In this document: in pieces, positions 8,358 to 17,522 of the stretch | Layout of the letters: each line of letters starts with the position of its first letter | How positions within the stretch are numbered: position 1 is the first letter of the stretch | NCBI RefSeq assembly: GCF_021698855.1 | Contig: NZ_WWFA01000002.1 | Location: 1 to 64,000 of the forward strand | DNA from: Lactobacillus sp. S2-2 | Lineage (GTDB): Bacteria > Bacillota > Bacilli > Lactobacillales > Lactobacillaceae | Direction: 5' to 3' | Length of the DNA: 64,000 bases | Notes under the pieces: generated by a model | What the model saw: only the letters and a program-made list of their open reading frames with translations | Databases searched by the model: none | Told to the model about the DNA's origin: nothing | Made by a program: the position numbers and the translations under genes

Positions 8358-8927
8358 TTATTTTTTAACGATTATAATATTTGCGTTATTAGATTCTTGG
8401 ATAGTTGCTATTTCTTCATTTGATGAAGCTAGTTGAACAATTTGGATATTTTTATTTAAATTAATTATATCTTCATTAACAGATTTGGTTAGTATTCTAT
8501 CAAATCCAGAAGTTATCATCCATTCAATATCATTTGGTGTGTATAGTAATTTATCAAATGAATTATCGTAATTAATTTCCATTCCACCACATGCAGCAAT
8601 TAGTGTATTCATAGATTCGATATCAATTTGGTTATCTTCAGTAGTAGCACTAATATAAACTCCATCAACACCCATTTCTTGGCATTGAAATAAGTCGTTT
8701 TCCATTATTTTAATTTCAATATCATTGTAAATTGAAGTTTGTTGATTTGAATTAATTAAAACGTCAATACTTAATTTCTTTTCATGTGCATATTTAGTTG
8801 CTTCAGCAATAAATCCTCGACTGGGAGTTGATCCATCAGCAGATCCAATTAAAACACGTCCTTGAGATTGTTTGATTAATCCTGTAAGTTCTCTGAAATT
8901 TGAAGCAAAAGGTTCGATCATTGCCAT
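8358..8927 (-). CDS. cutC: CutC-family copper homeostasis protein
   Basis: 189-residue TIM-barrel protein of the CutC family, linked to copper handling although its biochemical role is unsettled. Family signatures visible include GVDGVYISA, AACGGMEINYDNSFD and the TSGFDRILTK strand. It is shorter than many CutC proteins (200-250 residues), with an abbreviated N-terminus. The ATG at 8927 has GGAGGA 7 bases upstream; the GTG/TTG starts further out do not. Convergent with the RluD-type gene, with only 2 bp between stops and no clear terminator. Confidence 0.85.
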   Translation of the reverse strand: MAMIEPFASNFRELTGLIKQSQGRVLIGSADGSTPSRGFIAEATKYAHEKKLSIDVLINSNQQTSIYNDIEIKIMENDLFQCQEMGVDGVYISATTEDNQIDIESMNTLIAACGGMEINYDNSFDKLLYTPNDIEWMITSGFDRILTKSVNEDIINLNKNIQIVQLASSNEEIATIQESNNANIIIVKK

Positions 8928-8960
8928 TAAAAATTCCTCCAATATTTAAATATCATTACA

Positions 8961-8969
8961 TGTTATAAT
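8961..8969 (+). promoter_or_regulatory. Extended -10 promoter of trmL
   Basis: TGT-TATAAT about 40 bases before the trmL start, in the divergent gap with cutC. There is no good -35 box, as expected for an extended -10 promoter. Confidence 0.55.
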
Positions 8970-9008
8970 AATAACAAAATATTAGTGAAATTGTGTAGGA
9001 GGATTTTT

Positions 9009-9524
9009 ATGAGTAACCATATTGTTTTGTTTGAACCTCAAATGCCAGCCAATACTGGTAATATTGCAAGAACTTGTGCAGGAACGGATACTATTTTAGA
9101 TTTAATTGAACCCTTAGGCTTTTCAATTGATGATAAACATTTAAAAAGAGCTGGTTTGGACTATTGGGATAAGGTGGAGATACATAATCATAAAAGTTTG
9201 CCTGAATTTTTAAGAACAGTTAATAATAAAGAAAACTTATTTTTAGTTTCTAAATTTGCAAATAAAATTTATTCTGAACCTGATTATACTAATCCTAATG
9301 ATGAAGATTTTTATTTTTTATTTGGAAAAGAAACTACAGGATTACCCGAAGTCTTTATGAGAAACAATGAAGAAAAAGCAATTAGAATTCCACAAGATGA
9401 TAATAATATTAGATCATTAAATTTATCAAATACATGTGCTATTGTAATTTTTGAAGCTTTAAGACAACAAAATTTTAATAATTTACAACAAAGTAAAGTT
9501 TATGAAAACGATAAACTTAAGTAA
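9009..9524 (+). CDS. trmL: tRNA (cytidine(34)-2'-O)-methyltransferase TrmL
   Basis: 171-residue SPOUT methyltransferase that modifies the wobble ribose of tRNA-Leu isoacceptors in E. coli. Visible are the N-terminal LFEPQMPANTGNIART, the LFGKETTGLPE knot strand and the C-terminal SLNLSNTCAIVIFEALRQ knot. The length fits the TrmL subclass. Start at the ATG 7 bases after AGGAGG (8998-9002 region). ftsK follows after 14 bp. Confidence 0.93.
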   Translation: MSNHIVLFEPQMPANTGNIARTCAGTDTILDLIEPLGFSIDDKHLKRAGLDYWDKVEIHNHKSLPEFLRTVNNKENLFLVSKFANKIYSEPDYTNPNDEDFYFLFGKETTGLPEVFMRNNEEKAIRIPQDDNNIRSLNLSNTCAIVIFEALRQQNFNNLQQSKVYENDKLK

Positions 9525-9538
9525 AAGGATGATTTTTT

Positions 9539-11848
9539 TTGGTTCAAAAAAAGAAAAAGAGTAGCAAAAAAAAGAAAAATAATAAAGTAATTAAGCAAAT
9601 CATTAAATTTATCGTTGATTATCAAAATAATTTAATTGGTTTTTTTATTTCTTTACTATCAATTTTGGGTTATTTTAACCTAGGATTAATTGGAAACATA
9701 TTTGCAAATTCAATTAGATTATTTTTTGGAAATACGTATAGATTGATTTTAATTTTTACTTTATTATTTGGAATTTACTTTTTGTTTAATATTAAACAAA
9801 AAATTTTTAATAAAATCCATCCAAGGTATTATATTGGTTCATTTTTAATGTTTATAGGTTGGTTAATTTATTCTCAAGTTAAATTTGTCGAGTTAACAAA
9901 TCAGCATAGTGATTTTTTTATAAATACATGGAACATTGTTATAAATCAAATTAGATCTAATGGTATTGATAACAATGTTGGCGGTGGGTTAATTGGCTCA
10001 ATTTTTTTGACTATTTTTAGTGCTTTAATTTCAGTTGTTGGAACTAAAATATTTTCAATTTTAATTTTTATTTTTGGAATTATTATCTTTTTTAATATTC
10101 CTATTATTAAAATAATTAAACGTTGTTTTATATTAATTAATGAGTTCATTATTAATTTTATTAAACAGTTAAAAGATAGGTATGAGAATAAGCAAGAACG
10201 AGTTAAATATACACATGAACCGATTAAAAAAGAAACTAAAATTAAAAATAATGAAAACATAAAAGTAGAAGATAAAAAAGATTTAAATGAACCTTCATTA
10301 GACATAAATATTAATACTAACAATAATAAAATTAAAAACCAGCAATCAGAAGAAAAAGAAGAAAATTATCCAAATATTTCAGTTAATACTTTAAATCCAG
10401 ATTCTGATTATAAATTACCTAAGAGTGATTTATTAGTTAAAAAGAAAGAAAAAGATCAGTCTGATGATTATAAAGACATCCAAAATAATAGTATGATTTT
10501 ACAAAAAACATTGAGCAGTTTTGGTGTTGATGCAGAAGTAAAAAATGTTAATTTAGGACCTTCTGTAACTGAATATGAATTACATCCAGCAATTGGTGTT
10601 AAAGTAAGTAAAATTGTTAATTTAAGTGATGACTTAGCTTTGGCATTAGCTGCAAAAGATATTAGAATCGAAGCTCCTATTCCAGGTAAATCTTTAATAG
10701 GAATTGAGGTTCCAAACAAAAATGTTTCAACTGTTTCTTTTAGAGAAGTATTTGAAGCATCTTTTCAAAAAAATAAAACTAATGTTTTAGAAGTACCATT
10801 AGGAAAAGATGTTAATGGGGATGTAATAAGTAGTGATTTAACTAAAATGCCTCATTTATTAATTGCAGGATCAACTGGAAGTGGTAAATCGGTTGCGATT
10901 AATGGTATTTTAACTAGTATTTTATTAAAAGCATCACCAGATCAGGTTAAATTAATGTTAATCGATCCTAAAAAAGTAGAATTGGGGTCTTATAATGGGA
11001 TTCCTCATTTATTAAGTCCAGTTGTATCAGAACCTAAAAAAGCTGCAAGGGCTTTACAAAAAGTAGTTGCAGAAATGGAAAAAAGATATGAATTATTTGC
11101 TAAAACAGGGCAAAGGAAAATTGGAAGTTATAATGAGTTTGTAAAAAAACACAACCAAGATAATGAGGAACAATTACCATTACTACCATATATAGTAGTA
11201 ATTGTTGATGAACTTGCTGATTTAATGATGACGGTTTCTAATGATGTTGAAAGCTCAATTATTCGATTAGCACAAATGGGAAGAGCTGCTGGAGTTCACA
11301 TGATTTTAGCAACCCAAAGGCCTTCAGTAGATGTTATTACAGGATTGATTAAGGCGAATGTTCCTTCAAGGATTGCTTTTGCAGTTTCTAGTGGAATTGA
11401 TTCAAGAACAATATTAGATTCAAATGGAGCAGAAAAATTATTAGGTCGAGGAGATATGTTATATCAACCTATAGACAAAAATAAACCAGTTCGTATTCAA
11501 GGTGCTTTTGTACCGGATGACGATGTTGAAAATGTCGTAGATTTTGTAAAAGATCAACAAGAGGTCAAATATGATGATACGATGGTTGTTTCTGATGATG
11601 AAATAAAAGATGATTTGGATGAAAATAACGCTGAAGAAGATGAATTATTTAATGATGTATTAAATATTGTAGTAAAAGAACAAAAAGCAAGTACTTCAAT
11701 GATTCAAAGACATTTCAGAATCGGATATAATAGAGCGGCAAGAATTATTGATGATTTAGAAAATCGCGGATATATTGGACCACAACAGGGAAGTAAACCT
11801 CGAGAGGTTTATAAAAAAGATAATGAAAATAAAAAAGATGACTTTTAA
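9539..11848 (+). CDS. ftsK: DNA translocase FtsK/SpoIIIE
   Basis: 769-residue septal DNA pump that clears chromosome ends at division and aids XerCD dimer resolution. The N-terminus is Lys-rich, then four to five membrane segments lie in about residues 25-190, then a charged linker, then the RecA-like motor with Walker A GSTGSGKS from residue 444 and [12 protein letters not shown] as Walker B. The C-terminal winged-helix gamma domain ([17 protein letters not shown]) is present. TTG start 8 bases after AAGGATG. Terminator at 11831. Confidence 0.95.
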   Translation: MVQKKKKSSKKKKNNKVIKQIIKFIVDYQNNLIGFFISLLSILGYFNLGLIGNIFANSIRLFFGNTYRLILIFTLLFGIYFLFNIKQKIFNKIHPRYYIGSFLMFIGWLIYSQVKFVELTNQHSDFFINTWNIVINQIRSNGIDNNVGGGLIGSIFLTIFSALISVVGTKIFSILIFIFGIIIFFNIPIIKIIKRCFILINEFIINFIKQLKDRYENKQERVKYTHEPIKKETKIKNNENIKVEDKKDLNEPSLDININTNNNKIKNQQSEEKEENYPNISVNTLNPDSDYKLPKSDLLVKKKEKDQSDDYKDIQNNSMILQKTLSSFGVDAEVKNVNLGPSVTEYELHPAIGVKVSKIVNLSDDLALALAAKDIRIEAPIPGKSLIGIEVPNKNVSTVSFREVFEASFQKNKTNVLEVPLGKDVNGDVISSDLTKMPHLLIAGSTGSGKSVAINGILTSILLKASPDQVKLMLIDPKKVELGSYNGIPHLLSPVVSEPKKAARALQKVVAEMEKRYELFAKTGQRKIGSYNEFVKKHNQDNEEQLPLLPYIVVIVDELADLMMTVSNDVESSIIRLAQMGRAAGVHMILATQRPSVDVITGLIKANVPSRIAFAVSSGIDSRTILDSNGAEKLLGRGDMLYQPIDKNKPVRIQGAFVPDDDVENVVDFVKDQQEVKYDDTMVVSDDEIKDDLDENNAEEDELFNDVLNIVVKEQKASTSMIQRHFRIGYNRAARIIDDLENRGYIGPQQGSKPREVYKKDNENKKDDF

Positions 11849-11861
11849 AGTCATCTTTTTT
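11831..11861. terminator. Bidirectional terminator ftsK / DUF4044 gene
   Basis: AAAAAAGATGACTTT pairs with AAAGTCATCTTTTTT. The ftsK stop codon lies in the loop and the stop of the minus-strand small gene overlaps the distal T run. Confidence 0.85.
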
Positions 11862-11979
11862 ATTGCATAAATTGAATTACTGCAGCCATAATAGTAGAAC
11901 CTACTATTCCAACAATCATAATCCAAGTAAAAATCATTATGATTTTTTGAAACTTTGATTTATCTTTCCATTTAGTCAA
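11860..11979 (-). CDS. Small membrane protein, DUF4044-like
   Basis: 39-residue protein: a basic N-terminus (MTKWKDKSKFQK) followed by one hydrophobic segment (about residues 13-35). This matches the short DUF4044 membrane proteins of lactobacilli in length, charge pattern and layout. Start is a TTG at 11979 with GGTGA 6 bases upstream. The function of the family is unknown. Convergent with ftsK and divergent from the DUF3397 gene. Confidence 0.75.
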   Translation of the reverse strand: MTKWKDKSKFQKIIMIFTWIMIVGIVGSTIMAAVIQFMQ

Positions 11980-12072
11980 AATTTTCACCGCTTTCAGATA
12001 AATTGATGATTATAATTTTAACGTTTATAATTAATAATTACAAGTTAGGCTATTAAAGAGAGGAAATTATTA

Positions 12073-12468
12073 ATGGATATTCTAAATAATGATTTTAGTT
12101 TTGGTAGTGTTTTTTTAGCAATTATAATACAATTTATTATTTTTTTTGGATTTTATTTGATTTTAAAGATTGTAAAATCACATTCTAAAAATAGATTTAT
12201 TCAAAAAATTAAATATTTTGATTTGCTACCAATACTGACTATTTTTTTTATTAAGTATTTAACAACTAATCAACATGGGTATTCTTTACTACCATATGTA
12301 ATATTAATATGGTCAATTTTTGGGATTGCGTTATTATTTATGATAACTAAAAATTATAAGGAGCTCATTCTAAGTCGCTTTTGGTTAGTTTTTTGGAGAT
12401 TTGGTGATTTATTGTTAGGTTTTTCATGGTTGTTTTCAATTATATATAGAATTATAAAAGTGTTATAA
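12073..12468 (+). CDS. DUF3397 membrane protein
   Basis: 131-residue membrane protein with about four hydrophobic segments (residues 13-35, 48-63, 73-92, 105-128) and a short basic C-terminus. Hydropathy, length and position just upstream of mraZ match the DUF3397 family of lactobacilli, whose function is unknown. Ribosome site AGAGAGG before the ATG. It has its own terminator, so it is not part of the dcw transcript. Confidence 0.82.
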   Translation: MDILNNDFSFGSVFLAIIIQFIIFFGFYLILKIVKSHSKNRFIQKIKYFDLLPILTIFFIKYLTTNQHGYSLLPYVILIWSIFGIALLFMITKNYKELILSRFWLVFWRFGDLLLGFSWLFSIIYRIIKVL

Positions 12469-12475
12469 AACTAAA

Positions 12476-12526
12476 CAAAAATAAAAGAACTTTAATTTTT
12501 TATTTTAAAGTTCTTTTATTTTTGTC
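12476..12526. terminator. Terminator between the DUF3397 gene and mraZ
   Basis: Long inverted repeat, ACAAAAATAAAAGAACTTTAA against TTTAAAGTTCTTTTATTTTTGT, with a short AT loop and T-rich ends. Likely active in both directions. Confidence 0.85.
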
Positions 12527-12540
12527 ATTAATAAGCTACT

Positions 12541-12570
12541 AAGTGGTGAAAAGTGGTGCATTGTGGTAGA
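12541..12570 (+). promoter_or_regulatory. MraZ operator: three 10-bp direct repeats
   Basis: AAGTGGTGAA, AAGTGGTGCA and TTGTGGTAGA follow each other with 10-bp periodicity directly upstream of mraZ. This is the form of the MraZ box (tandem GTGG-type repeats, one per helical turn) known from other bacteria. MraZ is thus expected to bind its own promoter and control the dcw cluster. Confidence 0.85.
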
Positions 12571-12572
12571 AT
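12564..12572 (+). promoter_or_regulatory. Extended -10 promoter of mraZ and the dcw cluster
   Basis: TGG-TAGAAT overlaps the third MraZ repeat, with the first repeat in the -35 region. Binding of MraZ would cover the polymerase site, consistent with autorepression. The ribosome site and ATG follow 32 bases downstream. Confidence 0.6.
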
Positions 12573-12603
12573 TTACTTATAAATCTATGCTTGGGGTGAT
12601 TAA

Positions 12604-13029
12604 ATGCTTATTGGAGAATATCGACATAATATTGATTCAAAAGGCAGATTAATTGTTCCTGCAAAATTCAGAAATATACTAGGTGATAATTTAATTGTGA
12701 CAAGAGGTTTAGATGGATGCTTATTTGGGTATTCTTTAGATCAATGGCAAAAAATTCAAACTAAAATTGAAGAATTACCAGTTAATAGAAAAGATGCTAG
12801 AACATTTACTAGATTTTTTTTCTCAGCTGCGACAGATTGTGATTTTGATAAACAAGGTAGAATTAATCTACCAGATTTATTGATTAATTATGCTGGATTA
12901 AATAAAAAGTGTGTTTTGGTTGGATTGTCTGATCGAGTAGAAATATGGAGTGAAGAAAAGTGGAATTCGTTTACTGAAGAAACTGAAAGTAAATTTGAAG
13001 ATATTGCTGAAGATTTATTAGATCTTTAA
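12604..13029 (+). CDS. mraZ: Transcriptional regulator MraZ
   Basis: 141-residue DNA-binding protein with two SpoVT/AbrB-type half-domains, starting [15 protein letters not shown], with a second copy around [12 protein letters not shown]. It forms a ring-shaped oligomer that reads tandem repeats and regulates the division cluster. Three such repeats lie 30-60 bp upstream. GGGGTG precedes the ATG. rsmH follows after 17 bp, the universal order. Confidence 0.97.
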   Translation: MLIGEYRHNIDSKGRLIVPAKFRNILGDNLIVTRGLDGCLFGYSLDQWQKIQTKIEELPVNRKDARTFTRFFFSAATDCDFDKQGRINLPDLLINYAGLNKKCVLVGLSDRVEIWSEEKWNSFTEETESKFEDIAEDLLDL

Positions 13030-13046
13030 AAAGAGGTGATTATTTA

Positions 13047-13991
13047 ATGGGAGAATTTAAACATGACACAGTTTTGTTAAATGAAGCTGTTGATGGATTA
13101 GATATAAAGCAAAATGGTAATTACGTTGATTGCACTTTAGGTGGGGGTGGTCATAGTTCAAATATTTTACAAAAATTAAAGCAGGGTCATTTGTACTCAT
13201 TTGATCAAGATCAAACAGCGCTGGATTATAATCAAGAACATTTAAGCAAATATTTAGAAAATAACGAAATAACTTTTATACATAGTAATTTCAGAAATTT
13301 AAAGCAAGAATTAAATGATATAAGCATTAATAATGTTGATGGAATTGTTTATGATTTAGGAGTTTCTTCACCTCAATTTGATAATGGTGATCGAGGCTTT
13401 AGTTATAATTATGATGCTAGATTAGATATGCGTATGGATCAAAGACAATCTCTAGATGCATGGGAAATTGTTAATGAATGGGATTATTCACAATTAGTTA
13501 GAATTTTTTTCCGTTATGGTGAAGAAAAATTTTCAAAGCAAATCGCTAGAAAAATAGAAAGTAAGCGAAAAGAAACAACAATTGATACAACTGGTGATTT
13601 AGTCGAAATAATTAAAGAAGCAATTCCTGCTGCTGCAAGAAGACATGGTGGACATCCAGCAAAAAAAGTTTTTCAAGCAATTAGAATTGCAGTTAATGAT
13701 GAATTAGGTGCTTTAGAAGAATCATTGGAACAGGCTTTTGAATTGGTTTCGGTTGGTGGAAGAATTAGTATAATAACATTTCAATCATTAGAAGATCGAT
13801 TGGTTAAAAGCATGTTTAAAGAGAAGTCAACAATTAAAGACCTACCATCTGGGTTACCAATTATTCCTGATGAATTAAAACCTGATTTTCAATTAGTAAA
13901 TAAAAAACCAATTTTACCTAGTGAATATGAGCAAAGCAAAAATAGAAGATCGCATAGTGCCAAGTTAAGAATAATTGAAAGGATAAAATAG
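13047..13991 (+). CDS. rsmH: 16S rRNA (cytosine(1402)-N4)-methyltransferase RsmH
   Basis: 314-residue SAM-dependent methyltransferase acting on C1402 in the ribosomal P site. Motif I is [11 protein letters not shown] near residue 27, with DLGVSSPQ near 108 and the C-terminal SRRxxSAKLR-type motif written here as [10 protein letters not shown]. Ribosome site AGAGGTGAT. Second gene of the dcw cluster. Confidence 0.97.
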   Translation: MGEFKHDTVLLNEAVDGLDIKQNGNYVDCTLGGGGHSSNILQKLKQGHLYSFDQDQTALDYNQEHLSKYLENNEITFIHSNFRNLKQELNDISINNVDGIVYDLGVSSPQFDNGDRGFSYNYDARLDMRMDQRQSLDAWEIVNEWDYSQLVRIFFRYGEEKFSKQIARKIESKRKETTIDTTGDLVEIIKEAIPAAARRHGGHPAKKVFQAIRIAVNDELGALEESLEQAFELVSVGGRISIITFQSLEDRLVKSMFKEKSTIKDLPSGLPIIPDELKPDFQLVNKKPILPSEYEQSKNRRSHSAKLRIIERIK

Positions 13992-14005
13992 AAGAGGTAA
14001 TTATT

Positions 14006-14389
14006 ATGTCAAATAATGCATTAGCCAAAAATTTACAACAAAGTTATCAGTCAGAATATAAAGAAAAGTCCAATCAAAATTTAAAATCAAGTTTAAGTCC
14101 GAAACCTGATTCAAAATTAAAAGTTTCTTTTTTTGAAAAAACCCTGATTTCTGTTGGGGGATTGGTAATCGCATTTTTGATGATTATTACAGTATCATCT
14201 AAAATTTCTTTAGGTGATTCTCAACAACAACTTCAAAATATTAATTCATCAGTAGTTCATGTACGTAATCAAAATAATAATTTGAGTCAAGAAAATGATG
14301 AGTTAAATAGTGGGGTAAGATTAAATAAAATTGCCAAAAAATCAGGATTATCATTAAATAGCAAAAATATAAGGAATGTTAACAGATGA
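14006..14389 (+). CDS. ftsL: Cell division protein FtsL
   Basis: 127-residue single-pass protein: cytoplasmic tail of about 45 residues, one membrane segment (about 47-68), then an external coiled coil with heptad-like Gln/Asn/Leu spacing. It joins DivIB and DivIC in the septal complex that activates FtsW-PBP2B. Identity rests on topology and position between rsmH and the division PBP; FtsL sequences are poorly conserved. Its end overlaps the next gene by ATGA. Confidence 0.88.
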   Translation: MSNNALAKNLQQSYQSEYKEKSNQNLKSSLSPKPDSKLKVSFFEKTLISVGGLVIAFLMIITVSSKISLGDSQQQLQNINSSVVHVRNQNNNLSQENDELNSGVRLNKIAKKSGLSLNSKNIRNVNR

Positions 14390-16536
14390 GTAAAAATGAA
14401 TTAATGGATAATTTAAAAAAGGCCAGCTCAAATAGGAAGAAAGTCGGGATATCGATTTTCTTCCTATTTATAGTGGCTTTTTTATTAGTTGCATTTAGGT
14501 TTTCTTATATTGCTATTTATAAAAATGTTCAACACGTAAATTTAAGTGAGCAAACCAAAAATTTATATACACAAAAAAGTGTTTTAAAAGCTCAAAGAGG
14601 AACAATTTATGATTCAAATGGGGATGCTTTAGCAAAAGATAATAGTACTTATTCGATTTATTTAATTCTTGATAAAAGTCAAAAGGATTTAAATGATAAG
14701 CCTTTATATGTAACGAATAAAAAAAGGACTGCAAAGATTTTATCCAAAAATTTACCAATAACATTTAAAAAGGCTTATAAAGCTCTTAATCCAAAAAATA
14801 AAACATTTCAAGTTGAACTTGGTAGTTCTGGCCAAAATATTTCTTTGACAAAAAAGCAAAAATTAGAATCTTATAAAATTTCAGGATTGAATTTTGTACA
14901 GCAACAATCCAGATTATATCCTAATGGTATTTTTGCGTCACATCTTATAGGATTAGCTTTACCAGAAAATGATAAAAATAATACAAGTTCATTAGTTGGT
15001 CAAATGGGATTAGAAAAGGCTTTTAATAGCACATTATCTGGTGAGAATGGTTATAAAGAAACAAAGTTAGATGGAAGCGGTTATGAATTTTCTGATGGTA
15101 AGCAAAAACAAAGAAAAGCTATTAATGGCAATAATTTACACACTACAATTGATTCAAGGTTACAAATTTTATTAGAAAATCAAATGAGTAAAGTTCAAGA
15201 ACAAGCTAATCCAGAAAATATGAATGCGGTATTAATGGAAGCTAAGACAGGTAAAATTGTTGCGGCTACTCAAAGACCAACATTTAATTCTACAACAAAA
15301 AAAGGGCTTGGAGATATTTGGAGAAATACACTTTATCAAGAATCCTATGAACCTGGTTCAACAATGAAAATATTTACTTTAGCTGCCGCAATTAATAGTG
15401 GAAATTACGATGGAAATGCAACTTATTTATCCGGTAAGAGATCAATTAATCAACAAATTGTACCAGATTGGAATACTAATGGTTGGGGAAGAATTACTTT
15501 TAATAAAGGATTTGCATTATCTAGTAATGTTGCAATGTCTTATTTGCAAACGCAAATGGGAGCAACAGTTTGGAAAAAATATATTGATGATTTTCATTTT
15601 TTGAAAAGCACAAATTCTATTTTTGATAATGAAGATAAAGGTAATATTAATTATAAATATCCAATTGAACAAGCTGATACCGCATTTGGTCAAGGAATCC
15701 AAGTAACAATTTTACAAATGATGCAAGCATTATCATCGATTTCTAATGATGGTAAAATGATAAAACCAAGATTTGTTAACGAAGTTACAAGTTATAATAA
15801 TAAAAAGGTATTAAAAAAATATAATAAACAAGTTATTGGTAATCCTATTACGGCTAAAACTGCTAAAAAAGTGCGTAAACGTATGGAAGATGTAGTTTAT
15901 AAGCCATATGGTATTGGTGCTGATTATAAAATTCCAGGATATCGAGTTGCTGCAAAAACAGGTACTGCTCAAGTAAGTAATGGAGCAGGTGGATATAGTA
16001 ATGGGGATGATTCGTATCTTTACTCTGTTGCCGGAATGGTTCCTGCTAAAAATCCGAAATATGTTATGTATATAACAATGAAAAAACCACAATTACCAGG
16101 TGGAAAAACTGCTACTCAATTAATGGCAGAAATTTTTAATCCGGTAATTAAAAGAGCGGTTCAACAAAGTAAATCTGGGAATACTAATTTATTAAATAAT
16201 GTACCTGATGTAAAAAATATGAAAGTTAAAAGCGCAAAAAATAAATTAAAACAACAAGGGTTTAATCCTGTTCTAATTGGTAATGGTAATAAAATAGTTA
16301 AACAATCACCAAAAGCAAATGCTGATGAAATTAATGGCAAAAGTATAATGCTTAGAACTAATGGTACTATTACGATGAAAAATCTAAAAGGCTGGAAAAA
16401 AGAAGATGTAAAAGCTTATGCTAAATTGGCAAATATTAAGCTTAAAACTATTGGTAATGGATATGCTTATCAGCAATCAATTACCAAAAATATAATAATC
16501 AAAAAAAATCAAAAATTATACGTTTATTTCAGATAA
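14386..16536 (+). CDS. Division transpeptidase, class B penicillin-binding protein (PBP2B/PBP2X type)
   Basis: 716-residue septal peptidoglycan transpeptidase. One membrane anchor lies at about residues 20-42, followed by the dimerisation domain, then the transpeptidase with Ser325 in STMK, SSN (379-381) and KTG (524-526). Two PASTA repeats close the protein (about 605-716), as in S. pneumoniae PBP2X. All catalytic motifs are intact. Translationally coupled to ftsL; mraY follows after 10 bp. Confidence 0.96.
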   Translation: MSKNELMDNLKKASSNRKKVGISIFFLFIVAFLLVAFRFSYIAIYKNVQHVNLSEQTKNLYTQKSVLKAQRGTIYDSNGDALAKDNSTYSIYLILDKSQKDLNDKPLYVTNKKRTAKILSKNLPITFKKAYKALNPKNKTFQVELGSSGQNISLTKKQKLESYKISGLNFVQQQSRLYPNGIFASHLIGLALPENDKNNTSSLVGQMGLEKAFNSTLSGENGYKETKLDGSGYEFSDGKQKQRKAINGNNLHTTIDSRLQILLENQMSKVQEQANPENMNAVLMEAKTGKIVAATQRPTFNSTTKKGLGDIWRNTLYQESYEPGSTMKIFTLAAAINSGNYDGNATYLSGKRSINQQIVPDWNTNGWGRITFNKGFALSSNVAMSYLQTQMGATVWKKYIDDFHFLKSTNSIFDNEDKGNINYKYPIEQADTAFGQGIQVTILQMMQALSSISNDGKMIKPRFVNEVTSYNNKKVLKKYNKQVIGNPITAKTAKKVRKRMEDVVYKPYGIGADYKIPGYRVAAKTGTAQVSNGAGGYSNGDDSYLYSVAGMVPAKNPKYVMYITMKKPQLPGGKTATQLMAEIFNPVIKRAVQQSKSGNTNLLNNVPDVKNMKVKSAKNKLKQQGFNPVLIGNGNKIVKQSPKANADEINGKSIMLRTNGTITMKNLKGWKKEDVKAYAKLANIKLKTIGNGYAYQQSITKNIIIKKNQKLYVYFR

Positions 16537-16546
16537 GGAGAAAATA

Positions 16547-17506
16547 ATGAAAGAGTGGCTATTACCGTTAATTGTAGGATTTGTTATTAGTTTTATATTA
16601 ACTCCAGTATTAATAACCTATTTTAGATCAAAAAAAGAAGGCCAAATGATTCGAGAAGAGGGGCCAAAATGGCATGAAAAGAAAAGCGGAACACCAACGA
16701 TGGGTGGACTCGCGTTTATCATTTCGGTTATTATTACAACTTTAATATGTACTTTCATATTAAAAACACAAAATTTAACAACAGTATTGTTAATTTTATT
16801 AATATTATCTTATGGATTAATTGGTATGTGGGATGATAGTATAAAAATTTTTAAGAGACAAAATGAGGGTTTTAAAGCATCTCAAAAGTTTTCTTTACAA
16901 GTATTAATTGCAATTGTCTTTGGATTTATTTTTATAGTAAGTGGTCAATCTACTGTAATATCAATATTTGGTCATAATTTATTTGATTTAGGATATTTAT
17001 ATATTATCTTTGTAGTATTATGGATTACTGGTTTTTCTAATGCTGTTAATCTAACTGACGGATTAGACGGTTTAGTTACAGGATTATCCATAATATCATT
17101 CTTTACTTATGGAATTATTGCTTATGTACAACATCAATATAATGTATTAATATTTTGCTTATCAATTGTTGGATCATTAATTGCATTCTTATTATATAAT
17201 CGAAAACCAGCTAAAATATTTATGGGTGATATGGGTTCATTAGCTTTAGGTGCTTCATTAGCAGGAGTATCAATAATTTTAAAGCAAGAGTTATCATTAA
17301 TATGGATTGGATTAGTATTTGTTATTGAAACACTAAGTGTTATGTTACAAGTGGGATATTTTAAATTAACTAAAAAAAGAATTTTTAAAATGACTCCAAT
17401 TCATCATCACTTTGAAATGTCAGGGTGGAGTGAATGGAAGGTTGTAACTGTTTTTTGGTTTGTTGGTTTAATTACATCAATCAGTTATTTATTATTGTAT
17501 AGATAG
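16547..17506 (+). CDS. mraY: Phospho-N-acetylmuramoyl-pentapeptide transferase MraY
   Basis: 319-residue polytopic membrane enzyme forming lipid I from UDP-MurNAc-pentapeptide and undecaprenyl phosphate. Visible are GTPTMGGLAF near residue 48, the catalytic-loop aspartates in WDDSIKIFKRQNEG, NLTDGLDGL and the HHHFE motif near residue 284. About ten membrane segments. Ribosome site AAGGAG. Confidence 0.97.
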   Translation: MKEWLLPLIVGFVISFILTPVLITYFRSKKEGQMIREEGPKWHEKKSGTPTMGGLAFIISVIITTLICTFILKTQNLTTVLLILLILSYGLIGMWDDSIKIFKRQNEGFKASQKFSLQVLIAIVFGFIFIVSGQSTVISIFGHNLFDLGYLYIIFVVLWITGFSNAVNLTDGLDGLVTGLSIISFFTYGIIAYVQHQYNVLIFCLSIVGSLIAFLLYNRKPAKIFMGDMGSLALGASLAGVSIILKQELSLIWIGLVFVIETLSVMLQVGYFKLTKKRIFKMTPIHHHFEMSGWSEWKVVTVFWFVGLITSISYLLLYR

Positions 17507-17522
17507 ATATGGGGTAATTATT

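Noticed and set aside
9946-10719. Minus-strand frames inside ftsK
   Set aside because: Antisense shadows of a well-conserved gene. They lack ribosome sites, and their composition mirrors the coding strand.
14513-16092. Extra frames on both strands inside the class B PBP gene
   Set aside because: They overlap conserved transpeptidase motifs read in the correct frame, with no expression signals of their own.
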